Source: Lewinella sp050633125 (lineage in GTDB: Bacteria > Bacteroidota > Bacteroidia > Chitinophagales > Saprospiraceae). From it: a stretch of DNA of 64,000 bases. The notes beneath the pieces were generated by a model. It made no database searches. It was not told the DNA's origin and was given only the letters and a program-made list of their open reading frames with translations. The stretch is from contig NZ_JBOEFX010000021.1 in the NCBI RefSeq assembly GCF_050633125.1, forward strand, positions 62,001 through 126,000, read 5' to 3'. The translations under genes were made by a program, and so were the position numbers. Below are positions 33,689 to 43,232 of this stretch, one piece after another (the stretch's first letter is position 1; every line of letters starts with the position of its first letter).

Positions 33689-34687
33689 ATGATTAACAAG
33701 CAACTTATTCTACGCGAACGCCCAGTGGGTATGCCTACCAAAGACACTTGGAGCCTGGACGAAACAGCGGTACCCGAACCCGCTGAGGGCCAATTGGTCG
33801 TGCGCCACCATTATATATCGTTGGATCCGGCCATGCGAGGCTGGATGAATGATGCCCGCTCTTATATTCCACCTGTCCAGTTGGGTGAAGTAATGCGCGC
33901 GGGCTCTATTGGCGAAGTGGTAGCCAGCAAGCACGAAAAATTTGCAGTAGGAGACATCATCACGGGCTGGGGCGGCGTACAAGAATATTGCCTGACCAAC
34001 GGTGACAACTGGTATAAAGTAGACACTCGCCTGGCACCAATGCCCGTATACATTGGCACACTGGGAATGCCCGGCATGACGGCTTACTTTGGCATCCTGG
34101 AAGTGGGCAAGATCAAAGAAGGGGACACTGTACTTGTTTCTGGCGCTGCTGGCGCAGTGGGCAGTGTTGTGGGACAGATTGCCAAAATAAAAGGCTGCAC
34201 GGTAGTAGGTATTGCTGGTGGCCCCGAAAAATGTAAATACCTGACCGAGACCCTCGGTTTTGATGCAGCGCTGGACTACAAGGCCGAAGGTTTTCCCCGA
34301 GCACTGAAAGAAGCCTGCCCTAAAGGAATTGATGTTTATTTTGATAATGTGGGCGGAGAGATTCTTGATCTAGCTCTCGCTCGCTTGCGCCGTAATGCAA
34401 GGATTGTGATTTGCGGTGCGATTTCGCAATACAATAACAAAGAAGCCGTAAAAGGACCTAGTAATTACCTCTCGCTACTGGTCAACCGGGCTACTATGCA
34501 GGGGATGGTAGTAATGGATTACGCCAAAGACTATGGCAAAGCCGCTCAGGAGATGGGGCAATGGATGGCCGCAGGCAAGCTCCAATCTCGTGAAGATATA
34601 TACGAAGGAATTGAGAACTTTCTCCCTACTTTCCAGCGCTTGTTTACGGGAGAGAAGTTGGGGAAATTGGTACTGAAGGTGATTTAA
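33689..34687 (+). CDS. CurA-like NADP-dependent zinc-free MDR oxidoreductase
   Basis: A 332-residue medium-chain reductase of the leukotriene-B4-dehydrogenase/CurA branch. The N-terminus is INKQLILRERPVGMPTKDTW with HHYISLDPAMRGWMND. The nucleotide-binding part has VLVSGAAGAVGSVVGQIAKIKGC and VVGIAGGPEKC, followed by FDNVGGEILDLAL and an end LGKLVLKVI. No zinc-binding cysteine set is present, as expected. Members reduce alpha,beta-unsaturated ketones with NADPH; the substrate here is unknown. It stands alone between the hairpin spacer and a convergent DUF5916 gene. Confidence 0.92.
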   Translation: MINKQLILRERPVGMPTKDTWSLDETAVPEPAEGQLVVRHHYISLDPAMRGWMNDARSYIPPVQLGEVMRAGSIGEVVASKHEKFAVGDIITGWGGVQEYCLTNGDNWYKVDTRLAPMPVYIGTLGMPGMTAYFGILEVGKIKEGDTVLVSGAAGAVGSVVGQIAKIKGCTVVGIAGGPEKCKYLTETLGFDAALDYKAEGFPRALKEACPKGIDVYFDNVGGEILDLALARLRRNARIVICGAISQYNNKEAVKGPSNYLSLLVNRATMQGMVVMDYAKDYGKAAQEMGQWMAAGKLQSREDIYEGIENFLPTFQRLFTGEKLGKLVLKVI

Positions 34688-34720
34688 GGGTAGGTTTCGC
34701 TGTGTGGTGAAAAGTGTTCA

Positions 34721-34799
34721 TTAAACTCACATTTTGATTGCTCGCCAGAACCATTAAACCTTTGATTTTCAATACAGCCCGTACCAAACAAGCTCTAAG
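34721..34799 (+). repeat. Dispersed intergenic repeat, copy 2
   Basis: Same order of segments as 21420-21498: TAAACTC, CTCGCCAGAACCAT, TTTGATTTTC, then CAAGCTCTAAG. It overlaps the stop codon of the minus-strand DUF5916 gene by a few bases. Confidence 0.6.
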
Positions 34800-37011
34800 T
34801 ATTCAGCCAATAAGTCACCTTTGCCACAATGGACCGGTTTTTCACAAGCCAATCCAGTGAATTGTAATTATCGGTATATACCAAGAAGAAATCAGAAACG
34901 GGTGCAAAACGCCACTGCAATCGGGCATTAACATTAAAGTTGTCAACCTGGCTATTGTACTGAAGGAAAGTCGTCAGGAAGATACTTTTACTGAATGTAA
35001 GATCAATTCTTGGCCCGATAAGAAATAGACTAGCACTAGCATAAGGGTCGGGAAGGTCGATATAACTATAATTCGTAGTAAGCGAAATCTGCCCCAAGGG
35101 CTGGTAACGCCAGGTGATATTCGTTCGTAAACCATAGCGATAGCCGTTAAAAAACTGCCCTACTGTAGGCTCTACCCGATAAGAGAAAGTTTTGCGACTA
35201 TCAGAGTTATACTCCATCGAAAACCGGTTGTAAGTATAGCCCATGGTTCCCGGCAAGGGAGTAGCGTCGGTATTGGTGGGGTCAAAATCTTCGAGTAGGT
35301 ATACATATTCATTAACGAGGTCAAAGCTCAGGCGACTGGTATTGGTGAAGCTAATATCCCAGGACAGAAACATAAGGCGGTCGGTACTCCCCTCTTCTGG
35401 TGTCCACAAAAAACGGGATCTAAAGCGGGGACCGTGCCTATTGATGCTCCCTTTCTCTGGATAAAAAAACAACTCGCCCCGAGGATTGATTTGCCAATAA
35501 TTTTTGCGGGGCACAAATCCTACTTCAGCATCATATTCTTCGCCTACGTAGCGCTGTTCCATCCCAAAGGCATAACGCCGCTCACGATAATCGACCCGGG
35601 CGCCGTGTGAGAAAGGGTTATTTCCTTGCGTCGGCGAAAAGGAATGATGAAAGTAAAACTTGCCATTCCATTTGTTATCTGCCGATGCCAAGTTGTAGTC
35701 TAGTCCGGCTACTCGGTTATAAGCATTATTGAGGGTATCGCCAGCAAGATCAGCAAAGGTTTGTTTGTTGACAAATAAAAACCCGAGGTTAGATCTGGAA
35801 AACATTTTTCGCTGCAATGCCGTAACGGTATAATTGTAGCTAGGCAAGCCGTTTTGATCATCGCTAGCGGTTTGCATATTCATAAGACCTACCCTCCAGT
35901 TGTTGTCCAATTTTCCACTCAAGCGAGCACCATAATAGATCGGATTAGAAATAGCGCCCCCTGTACTCGTATCTTGCGAAACACCGATTCGTCGGGAAAA
36001 AAAAGGGTTCACTTGATCATCTCCAAAGGTTCCAAAAAGGTCAGAATTCTCCAAGAAGAACTGTCGCCGTTCCGGGAAGAAAACTTCAAATCTACTCAGG
36101 TTAATAACTTGTCGATCAACTTCCACCTGGCTAAAATCCGGGTTTACTGTTAAATCGAGGTTGAGGCCAGAAGTAACTGCAATCTTGGCGTCCCCTCCTA
36201 CCCCAAAGGTGCTCTCTGTTGGCAAGCCTTCTTCGTAATCTGTTTGGACTGCTCCGCTGAGGTAGGGGATCAGTGAAATGCTTTTCTTACCTGCTTTTGG
36301 CGCTTCTTCCCAGTGCATATTGCCCATATACGCCAAACTCATAATCATTTGGTTCTGTGGGATCGGCTGCCAGGTAGAGCGGGTATTACTTTGTGTATCA
36401 AAACGATAACTATTGAAATACCAATCTGTCTGTCCTTCCGGGAACCGGATGGTGCTAAAAGGGATCGCAATTTCGCACGACCAATAGTCATCAAAAATAG
36501 CCGATGCGCCGCGCCACTTATTGTCCCATTCTCCCAGCCAGTCACCGCCATTATTCCCTCCGTTGGAGATGAGTGCTTCCCGCATTACACCGAAAGGATT
36601 CATCCCAAAAACAAAAGCATTGGTACGGTCGCGAAAAGGATCAAGTAGAAAGGTAATATTATCGCTGCCACCGGCCCGGTAATCCCTGCGCAAACTGGGT
36701 ACGACATAGTCTTTACCCGGCGCATAGCACTTGGCGCCAATGTAAAAATTCGTCTCATCAAAGGTCATGTAGATTTCCGTTTTCCAATCACATCGAGAGG
36801 TGTCGGAAGGGAAGTTTTCCCAAAAACCGTCCGCTGGACGGCCGGTAAACCAAGCCGTTTCATCGAGCTGTCCGTCGATTGTGATTTCTTCCTCCAATTT
36901 CCGAAGGTAAAGCCCTTCTTCTTCAGATAGTTCCTCTGAAAAGGCCATTTGAGAAAAAACAGGGATAACAGTACCGACAAGCAGTAGCAGTAACAACAGT
37001 TGCTTCAACAT
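34795..37011 (-). CDS. DUF5916 outer-membrane-associated protein with CBM9-like domain
   Basis: A 738-residue exported protein. A signal peptide (MLKQLLLLLLLVGTVIPVFSQ) is followed by a CBM9-like beta domain (about 40-240) with ITIDGQLDETAWFTGRPADGF, MTFDETNFYIGAKCYA, RDRTNAFVFGMNPFGV and EIAIPFSTIRFPEG. The large DUF5916 part ends as a beta-barrel-like region with alternating strands. DUF5916 proteins in Bacteroidota are thought to sit in the outer membrane; the CBM9-like domain suggests sugar or glycan contact, but no ligand is known. No SusC/SusD or glycosidase gene lies nearby. Confidence 0.9.
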   Translation of the reverse strand: MLKQLLLLLLLVGTVIPVFSQMAFSEELSEEEGLYLRKLEEEITIDGQLDETAWFTGRPADGFWENFPSDTSRCDWKTEIYMTFDETNFYIGAKCYAPGKDYVVPSLRRDYRAGGSDNITFLLDPFRDRTNAFVFGMNPFGVMREALISNGGNNGGDWLGEWDNKWRGASAIFDDYWSCEIAIPFSTIRFPEGQTDWYFNSYRFDTQSNTRSTWQPIPQNQMIMSLAYMGNMHWEEAPKAGKKSISLIPYLSGAVQTDYEEGLPTESTFGVGGDAKIAVTSGLNLDLTVNPDFSQVEVDRQVINLSRFEVFFPERRQFFLENSDLFGTFGDDQVNPFFSRRIGVSQDTSTGGAISNPIYYGARLSGKLDNNWRVGLMNMQTASDDQNGLPSYNYTVTALQRKMFSRSNLGFLFVNKQTFADLAGDTLNNAYNRVAGLDYNLASADNKWNGKFYFHHSFSPTQGNNPFSHGARVDYRERRYAFGMEQRYVGEEYDAEVGFVPRKNYWQINPRGELFFYPEKGSINRHGPRFRSRFLWTPEEGSTDRLMFLSWDISFTNTSRLSFDLVNEYVYLLEDFDPTNTDATPLPGTMGYTYNRFSMEYNSDSRKTFSYRVEPTVGQFFNGYRYGLRTNITWRYQPLGQISLTTNYSYIDLPDPYASASLFLIGPRIDLTFSKSIFLTTFLQYNSQVDNFNVNARLQWRFAPVSDFFLVYTDNYNSLDWLVKNRSIVAKVTYWLNT

Positions 37012-37152
37012 GAAATAAGCGTTTTCATACTAGCGTCCTGCCCTTCACAACGATCATCGTAGCCAAGGGTTTATCCAAAGGTACATTAGTACGAAATACT
37101 TAATAAAGATCACGCCCAAAAGCAGTGAAGAGCCTATCTCCTGCGGTCAAAA

Positions 37153-37470
37153 TCAACTATCGCCCCTTTCCACCACCTTCATAATCGAGCGAAAAGCAAC
37201 GTATTTGTCCTGATAACGCTCATGGTGCTTTCGCTGCATCTCTGATGCGTGCTTTTCCTGATACTCCTGATAGGCGGTGAAATCGTGTGCCAGGTACTGG
37301 ATACTGTAAGTAAAGCCTTCTGTCTCATCAGTACCCAATAGGCGTGAGATGGTGTATTCTGCAAATTTACCAGTTTGCATCATTTCTGGTAGATGAACGA
37401 CTTTCATCCATGCCAACCATTCCTTGTGACTAGCATGATCGATTTGTATAGTAACATTGTATAAGATCAT
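37153..37470 (-). CDS. DUF4286 family protein
   Basis: A 105-residue cytoplasmic protein with a ferredoxin-like (dimeric alpha-beta barrel) pattern: MILYNVTIQIDHASHKEWLAWMKVVHLPEMM, SRLLGTDETEGFTYSIQY and AYQEYQEKHASEMQRKHHERYQDKYVAFRSIMKVV. DUF4286 is a known Bacteroidota family with no assigned function. It lies nine bases after murA on the same strand and may be cotranscribed with it. Confidence 0.88.
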   Translation of the reverse strand: MILYNVTIQIDHASHKEWLAWMKVVHLPEMMQTGKFAEYTISRLLGTDETEGFTYSIQYLAHDFTAYQEYQEKHASEMQRKHHERYQDKYVAFRSIMKVVERGDS

Positions 37471-37479
37471 AATCTACTT

Positions 37480-38802
37480 TTATTCCTCTAAGCGGGTAAT
37501 CTTAGCTCCCAGTGCAGCGAGGCGTTCATCAATACGTTCGTAACCACGATCAATCTGATGAATATTACGAATCGTACTTTTCCCTTTTGCCGACAACGCT
37601 GCTATGAGTAGTGCTACACCAGCTCGAATATCAGGGGATGTCATCTCTATGCCTTTTAACTGAAACCGGCGGTTGAGGCCAATTACCGTAGCGCGATGAG
37701 GGTCACAAAGGATGATTTGCGCGCCCATATCAATGAGTTTATCTACAAAAAACAGACGGCTTTCAAACATTTTCTGATGGACCAAAACACTGCCATTGGC
37801 TTGGGTAGCCATTACTAGAATTACGCTCATCAAGTCGGGTGTAAATCCAGGCCAAGGAGCATCATATACCGTAAGGATAGAGCCATCAATAAAACTCTGT
37901 ATTTCATACTCCTCCTGTGCCGGAATATGCAAATCATCTCCAATAACATCAATTTGCACCCCTAATCGCCGAAAAACATGAGGAATAATCCCTAGTTGAT
38001 CGACCCTACAGTCTTTAATGGTAATCTCCGATTTGGTCATAGCAGCCAAACCAATAAAGCTGCCTATTTCAATCATGTCAGGTAGCAAGCGATGCTCGGC
38101 ACCGTTCAACTGGTCTACCCCTTCAATATGCAGACGATTAGACCCAACACCTTGAATCTTAGCACCCATTGCTTGCAGCATTCGGCACAATTGCTGAACA
38201 TAGGGCTCACAAGCTGCATTATAGATCGTTGTTTCTCCTTCAGCTAATACAGCTGCCATCACAACATTGGCTGTACCTGTCACAGAGATTTCTTCCATGT
38301 GCAAGTAGCACCCTTTCAGGCGTCCCTCTGATTTAAAAGCATAGAGGCTTCGCTCATTATCAAAAGAAAAATGCCCACCTAACTGTTCTAAGCCTAATAA
38401 ATGGGTATCCAGACGGCGACGGCCAATCTTGTCGCCTCCAGGCTTGGGCAACGAAGCTTGTCCATAACGCGCCAAAAGTGGCCCTATCAACATTACCGAA
38501 CCACGAATACGGCTGGCATCCCGAATAAAATCCTGCGTCAACACATAGTCAAGATTTACTTCGGCGGCGACAAAACGATAGGTATGATCATCGAGTTGGC
38601 TAATTTCTACACCCAACCCCTTGAGTAATTCAATCAACTTATCAACATCTCTAATTGCTGGCAGATTGCTGATAACGACGGGCTCACTGGTGAGTAAAAC
38701 GGCACAAAGCACTTGCAGTGCTTCGTTTTTAGCTCCTTGCGGGACAATTTCCCCTTGTAAAACGTGACCACCTTCTACCACAAAGGTTCCGGATGCGTGC
38801 AT
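37480..38802 (-). CDS. murA: UDP-N-acetylglucosamine 1-carboxyvinyltransferase with Asp in place of active-site Cys
   Basis: First committed step of peptidoglycan synthesis: transfer of enolpyruvate from PEP to UDP-GlcNAc. The protein is 440 residues, the usual length, with PQGAKNEALQ near 21-30 and RIRGSVMLIGPLLARYG near 98-114. The active-site loop reads KPGGDKIGRRRLDTH, so the position of Cys115 in E. coli MurA is Asp124 here. Cys-to-Asp MurA (Mycobacterium tuberculosis, chlamydiae) is active but insensitive to fosfomycin, so intrinsic resistance is expected. The upstream DUF4290 gene is 196 bases away with a stem-loop between. Confidence 0.95.
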   Translation of the reverse strand: MHASGTFVVEGGHVLQGEIVPQGAKNEALQVLCAVLLTSEPVVISNLPAIRDVDKLIELLKGLGVEISQLDDHTYRFVAAEVNLDYVLTQDFIRDASRIRGSVMLIGPLLARYGQASLPKPGGDKIGRRRLDTHLLGLEQLGGHFSFDNERSLYAFKSEGRLKGCYLHMEEISVTGTANVVMAAVLAEGETTIYNAACEPYVQQLCRMLQAMGAKIQGVGSNRLHIEGVDQLNGAEHRLLPDMIEIGSFIGLAAMTKSEITIKDCRVDQLGIIPHVFRRLGVQIDVIGDDLHIPAQEEYEIQSFIDGSILTVYDAPWPGFTPDLMSVILVMATQANGSVLVHQKMFESRLFFVDKLIDMGAQIILCDPHRATVIGLNRRFQLKGIEMTSPDIRAGVALLIAALSAKGKSTIRNIHQIDRGYERIDERLAALGAKITRLEE

Positions 38803-38835
38803 AAATCGATAACTTATTGATGATCAAATAAAACC

Positions 38836-38877
38836 TCAAAGCAGTGTACGTAAAGGTTACGGCACACTGCTTTGTTA
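38836..38877. terminator. Stem-loop between the DUF4290 gene and murA
   Basis: AAAGCAGTGT/ACACTGCTTT (38838-38873) forms a 10-bp stem with a 16-base loop. On the minus strand the following bases are T-rich but not a pure T-run, so it may attenuate rather than stop transcription from the DUF4290 gene. Confidence 0.6.
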
Positions 38878-38998
38878 TAATATTACATACCGAATTCAAA
38901 GTATTTCCTCCTGATTTCTACCGGGTGCAATCCTATTTCAGTATATACTTGTCATGAAGTTTTTTTGCTACTTCACGGCGAGAAAGATAAAGCACCTT

Positions 38999-39703
38999 TT
39001 ATTTCCGGTACCCGCGACGACCTCCTCCACTGTTCTTTCGGCGGCCTCCTCCATTATTTCTGTTACTATAACCAGAAGAACGCTTACCTCCTTTGCTGCC
39101 ACTACTATTTGAAGGACGACGGCGTTGAGTTGTTTTGTTAACCAAATTATCTAGCGACTGCTCTTCAGAAATCTCCAATAAGCCTTTTGACAGGGACTTG
39201 AGATCTGCTTTAATAACTTCATCACTAACATAGTGCTCGCGATTCCATGTTTTATAGGCCAGTTTCATATAGGCAGCAATAGCTGCTACATATCCATCTT
39301 TTTTAGGCCCTTCCTCCATGCCTATAGCCTTCTTAATCATTGTCTGGACATTGTGTCCATAATGACGGTACTGTGCTTCTGACTCAGGATAAGGCACCGT
39401 GTCAGGAGACAACCGACCACTAACATCTTCAGGCATTTCCACCCCTTCTGGTGGGCTCACGCGCAAGTCATTCTCTGCAATACGAAACAGATGGCGCCAT
39501 AATTTGCCTTTATAATCTTCAATATTGCGGTTCTGAGGAACCATTTGCATCATCAACTTGATGATTCGCTCGGCGAATCGTTGACGTAGAGCATCATCTT
39601 CGAGCGTCCGTGCATGATCTACCAATAACTGTACGTGTCTTCCGTATTCCGGAATCGTCAGGTTATCTTTGGCAGAATTATAAGTCATATTCCAATCTAT
39701 CAT
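38999..39703 (-). CDS. DUF4290 family protein with Gly/Arg-rich tail
   Basis: A 234-residue protein. The DUF4290 core (about 5-180) has MTYNSAKDNLTIPEYGRHVQLLVDHA, QMVPQNRNIEDYKGKLWRHLFRIAEN and YPESEAQYRHYGHNVQTMI. The last ~45 residues are Gly/Arg/Asn-rich (GGGRRKNSGGGRRGYRK), resembling RNA-binding RGG tails. DUF4290 is conserved in Bacteroidota and often lies next to murA, as here; its function is not known to me. Met6 at 39688 is an alternative start. glmS ends 12 bases upstream, so it may be read from the glmS transcript. Confidence 0.9.
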   Translation of the reverse strand: MIDWNMTYNSAKDNLTIPEYGRHVQLLVDHARTLEDDALRQRFAERIIKLMMQMVPQNRNIEDYKGKLWRHLFRIAENDLRVSPPEGVEMPEDVSGRLSPDTVPYPESEAQYRHYGHNVQTMIKKAIGMEEGPKKDGYVAAIAAYMKLAYKTWNREHYVSDEVIKADLKSLSKGLLEISEEQSLDNLVNKTTQRRRPSNSSGSKGGKRSSGYSNRNNGGGRRKNSGGGRRGYRK

Positions 39704-39714
39704 ACTTTTTTATT

Positions 39715-41553
39715 TTACTCTACAGTTACTGATTTCGCCAGGTTACGTGGCTGATCTACATTACAGCCGCGCATGAGGGCTATATGGTAAGACAATAATT
39801 GTAGTGGGATAACCGACAATAAAGGGGTAAATGGTTCCTCTGTATTGGGGATTTCAATAACGTGATCGGCCATTTTACTAATGACCGTATCTCCTTCGTT
39901 TACAATTGCAATAACGAGGCCTTTACGTGCTTTGACTTCCTGAATATTGCTCACAATTTTATCATAAGCACTTCGGTTTGTTGTAATAACAATCACCGGC
40001 ATATTCTCGTCGATCAAAGCGATTGGCCCGTGTTTCATCTCCGCTGCTGGATATCCTTCAGCGTGGATGTAGGAAATTTCTTTTAATTTCAGTGCACCTT
40101 CCAGTGCAACGGGAAAATTATAACCCCGCCCTAGATAAAGAGCGTTAGAGTGGTCTTTGATTTCACCCGCAATATAGCGTATTTGCTCGTCCTTTTCCAG
40201 CACCCTCCGAATCTTATCTGGAATATTTGCCAATTCACTTACCAATTGGCGAAAATAGGAGTTAGAAATCGTCCCACGCTTGTGCGCCAGGCTCAAAGCC
40301 ATCATGGTCAGTAAACTCACTTGCCCCGTAAAGGCTTTCGTAGAAGCAACACCAATTTCCGGGCCAGCGTGAATATAAGACCCTGCATCCGTAATCCGAG
40401 CAATAGAAGACCCCACTGCATTCACAATGCCAAAAAGCATTGCGCCTTTTTGTTTCGCCATTTCCAACGCGGCCAATGTATCCGCGGTTTCTCCTGACTG
40501 AGAGATCGCGATAACCAAGTCTTTCTCCCGGATGATAGGGTTACGATACCGTAATTCTGAGGCATACTCTACCTCTACCGGAATCCGGGCCAAGTCTTCA
40601 AACAGGTATTCCGCAATTAATCCAGCATGCCAGGATGTACCACAGGCCGCAATGATAAACCGATCTGCTTGTAACACCCGGTTGGCAAACTCTTCGAGTC
40701 CACCTAAGCGAATCCAACCTTCTTCAGCATTCAAACGTCCACGCATACAGTCTGCTACTGTTTGTGGCTGTTCGTGTATTTCCTTAAGCATGAAATGATC
40801 ATAGCCTCCTTTTTCAAGTGCTTCGATTTTCATGTCAAGTTCATGTACAAAAGGGGTCTGTTCTTCATTCCCAATCGAACGCAACTGTAGGCCATCCTCT
40901 AGGCTAACTACTGCGATTTGTTCATCATCGAGGTACACTACTCGGTTTGTATACTCAATGATAGGGGTCGCATCAGAAGCCAGAAAAAACTCGTTCTTCC
41001 CCAGACCAACGACCAAAGGGCTTGCTTTACGTGCTGCAACAATCTTGCCCGGATCATTTTGATCAAGAACCACAATCGCATACGCACCAATTACTCTGGT
41101 AAGTGCTACGCGTACAGCCTCTTCCAAAGGCAGGTTGTCCCGCTCCTGAATGGCTTCAATCAAATGAGTAAGTACTTCTGTATCCGTTTCACTTTTAAAA
41201 ACATGGCCATCTTTTTCTAAAGCCGTCTTTAGCAGTGCATAGTTTTCGATAATCCCGTTATGAACCAAAGCGATACGCCCATTCCCTGATTGATGTGGGT
41301 GCGCATTGATATGATCTGGCACCCCGTGAGTTGCCCAACGCGTATGGCCAATACCTATTGAGCCAGAAAGGTCTTTATCAACAGCAAAATCTAGTAAATC
41401 CTGAACTTTACCTTTTCTTTTGTAAATGTGGAGATCTCCATTTAACAATGCAACTCCTGAACTATCGTATCCTCGATATTCCAGCCGTTGAAGGCCTTTA
41501 ATAAGTACAGGGTACGCTTGGCGAGGGCCTAAATAGGCTACAATTCCACACAT
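39715..41553 (-). CDS. glmS: Glutamine-fructose-6-phosphate aminotransferase (isomerizing)
   Basis: Makes glucosamine-6-phosphate for peptidoglycan and lipid A. The N-terminal glutaminase domain begins MCGIVAYLG with catalytic Cys2 and has TRWATHGVP and HNGIIENY. Two SIS domains carry AACGTSWHAG, ISQSGETADTLAAL and LGRGYNFPVALEGALKLKEISYIHAEGY, and it ends with the typical LAKSVTVE. It is 612 residues, the usual length. No glmS ribozyme is visible in the 144-base upstream spacer, which instead holds the terminator of the DUF4270 gene. It supplies the pathway that murA then uses. Confidence 0.97.
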   Translation of the reverse strand: MCGIVAYLGPRQAYPVLIKGLQRLEYRGYDSSGVALLNGDLHIYKRKGKVQDLLDFAVDKDLSGSIGIGHTRWATHGVPDHINAHPHQSGNGRIALVHNGIIENYALLKTALEKDGHVFKSETDTEVLTHLIEAIQERDNLPLEEAVRVALTRVIGAYAIVVLDQNDPGKIVAARKASPLVVGLGKNEFFLASDATPIIEYTNRVVYLDDEQIAVVSLEDGLQLRSIGNEEQTPFVHELDMKIEALEKGGYDHFMLKEIHEQPQTVADCMRGRLNAEEGWIRLGGLEEFANRVLQADRFIIAACGTSWHAGLIAEYLFEDLARIPVEVEYASELRYRNPIIREKDLVIAISQSGETADTLAALEMAKQKGAMLFGIVNAVGSSIARITDAGSYIHAGPEIGVASTKAFTGQVSLLTMMALSLAHKRGTISNSYFRQLVSELANIPDKIRRVLEKDEQIRYIAGEIKDHSNALYLGRGYNFPVALEGALKLKEISYIHAEGYPAAEMKHGPIALIDENMPVIVITTNRSAYDKIVSNIQEVKARKGLVIAIVNEGDTVISKMADHVIEIPNTEEPFTPLLSVIPLQLLSYHIALMRGCNVDQPRNLAKSVTVE

Positions 41554-41635
41554 GTCGTTTGTTTTTGGTCCAGGATAAAAGCACTGTCAACAGTTTCGCT
41601 GGCACAATAGATAAGCCTCCAATGTATCAACACGA

Positions 41636-41668
41636 AAAGAATGTCCTGATTAGATCAGGACATTCTCT
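41636..41668 (-). terminator. Terminator after the DUF4270 gene (minus strand)
   Basis: A perfect 12-bp stem GAATGTCCTGAT/ATCAGGACATTC (41639-41665) with a 3-base loop; on the minus strand it is followed by TTTTCG. It separates DUF4270 from glmS. Confidence 0.8.
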
Positions 41669-41697
41669 AAGCTAATGTCGCAATGCTGTTATTTGTT

Positions 41698-43092
41698 CTA
41701 TAAATCCGTAAAAGACACCTTAAGAACAGGAGGATTAACTACTGCTCCCGGGCCTTTGAATATCACTTGACTAGCATTCCCTGCTTTAGGAAATACTGCT
41801 AAATATATTGTTTGTGGTTCAGAACCATCAATAACATACTGGGTATGTATTGACATATTCAATTTGTACAACACCTCTCCACCAGTTTGTTCCTCTGGTT
41901 GCCCCCCAAAATAAACACCTAAGTCATTTGGGAGTACAGAAACGTCACTGATCACGATAAATTCGCCTTCGTCCGTCTTCTTCAATGCAACGATCTGCTC
42001 TGGTACTGGGTTAAAAATAAGATCGTAATCGGCGGGCATCGCTACCGTCAACTCCAACTCCGCTTTATTGATCACTTTCTGATCGAAGTTCTCAAGCCCT
42101 GGAATCTCAAAAGCAACTTCCAACCCCTGCATACCTTGCAAGAACATTAAACTATCGTTCGTATCAGGATTTTCCACAAAGTCTCCTGCTACATAGCCCT
42201 CATAATCGTGCGCATAAGTACTGATCCGACGCCCTATACTTCCTGCCTCCAAGCTATATGTAAGTGTATCGGTGCCGGCACGATAGTAAAAATAGACACC
42301 AGACCAACTCCGATTGACATTAAAGTTGAGTAACCCCGGAGAAACACCAGTAGGCTTCACATACAATCCTCTGAAAAATTCAAGCAAGGTGCTGTCGTTA
42401 GCAAATACGGTGGTATCCTGCTGAAAGAAGGTTTGCCCGAAAGCCTCATCCAGGCGAACCCGTACATGTGGCGCTTTCAAATCAACCGTATCGAGGGTAG
42501 AAAAACTAATGTCTTTTTTCACGAATATGCTGTCGTCATAATTAGGACGAAACATCGCCGATGCCAACGGCATAGGGTCTACATCGTAAAAGACATTACT
42601 AAAGAAAGAGACATTGCCGTCATCATCAAACTCTACCGGATCAAGTGCTTCGGTTACTCTATATACCTCCAAGCCAAACTGGCCATTCACATCACCATAA
42701 ATGCCTGAGGAATCTAAAGGAAGTACCAGTACAACTGAATCCAAAATCACCGTATTTGGGTTAAACGTAGAGAGGAAATCAATTGGATTACCACCTAGAT
42801 CACGGGAAAGTAATGGTTCTATGTAGAAGCCTGCTTCGGTAATTCCAAAGTAGGGGTTTTCGGTTCGCCCGAAAAGAAAAGTAGAAATCGCACCAACACC
42901 CGGGGAGAAAGCGCTCACCGAGTCAGCAATTTCCGTTCTTACTTTCAGCTTAAGGGTATCTGTAAACCCAACCTTAGCGCGGTCCTCATCAAGTAAATTT
43001 GCTCCTACTTCAAGGGGATCAGTACAGTTGGTAAGTACAAAGGAAAGTGCGCAACAAACGACCAGAAGTTTGGTCCAGAAACTATTCTTCAT
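41698..43092 (-). CDS. DUF4270 family lipoprotein
   Basis: A 464-residue lipoprotein. The signal MKNSFWTKLLVVCCALSFVLTNC ends at a lipobox cysteine (23). The mature N-terminus DPLEVGANLLDEDRAKVGFTDTLKLKVRTE is the diagnostic start of DUF4270 (usually DLG..L......). The rest is beta-rich with several repeated Asp/Asn strands and ends in VLKVSFTDL. The family is restricted to Bacteroidota and usually lies between the short glycogen synthase and glmS, as here. Its function is unknown. Confidence 0.9.
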   Translation of the reverse strand: MKNSFWTKLLVVCCALSFVLTNCTDPLEVGANLLDEDRAKVGFTDTLKLKVRTEIADSVSAFSPGVGAISTFLFGRTENPYFGITEAGFYIEPLLSRDLGGNPIDFLSTFNPNTVILDSVVLVLPLDSSGIYGDVNGQFGLEVYRVTEALDPVEFDDDGNVSFFSNVFYDVDPMPLASAMFRPNYDDSIFVKKDISFSTLDTVDLKAPHVRVRLDEAFGQTFFQQDTTVFANDSTLLEFFRGLYVKPTGVSPGLLNFNVNRSWSGVYFYYRAGTDTLTYSLEAGSIGRRISTYAHDYEGYVAGDFVENPDTNDSLMFLQGMQGLEVAFEIPGLENFDQKVINKAELELTVAMPADYDLIFNPVPEQIVALKKTDEGEFIVISDVSVLPNDLGVYFGGQPEEQTGGEVLYKLNMSIHTQYVIDGSEPQTIYLAVFPKAGNASQVIFKGPGAVVNPPVLKVSFTDL

Positions 43093-43232
43093 AAAAGTAT
43101 TGATACTTTTCGTCCATCACTCCCCTCAACGTTAAATAACGAGAAATAAGAGTGATGGACGATACAAAGAGGTACAACGAGAGGTTTTCAACAGTAGAAT
43201 TTTACAAGGTCAAAAACCTGCTACTGGAAAAC

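Noticed and set aside
39715..41697. A glmS ribozyme upstream of glmS
   Set aside because: The 144-base spacer contains only the terminator hairpin of the DUF4270 gene and no recognisable ribozyme core.
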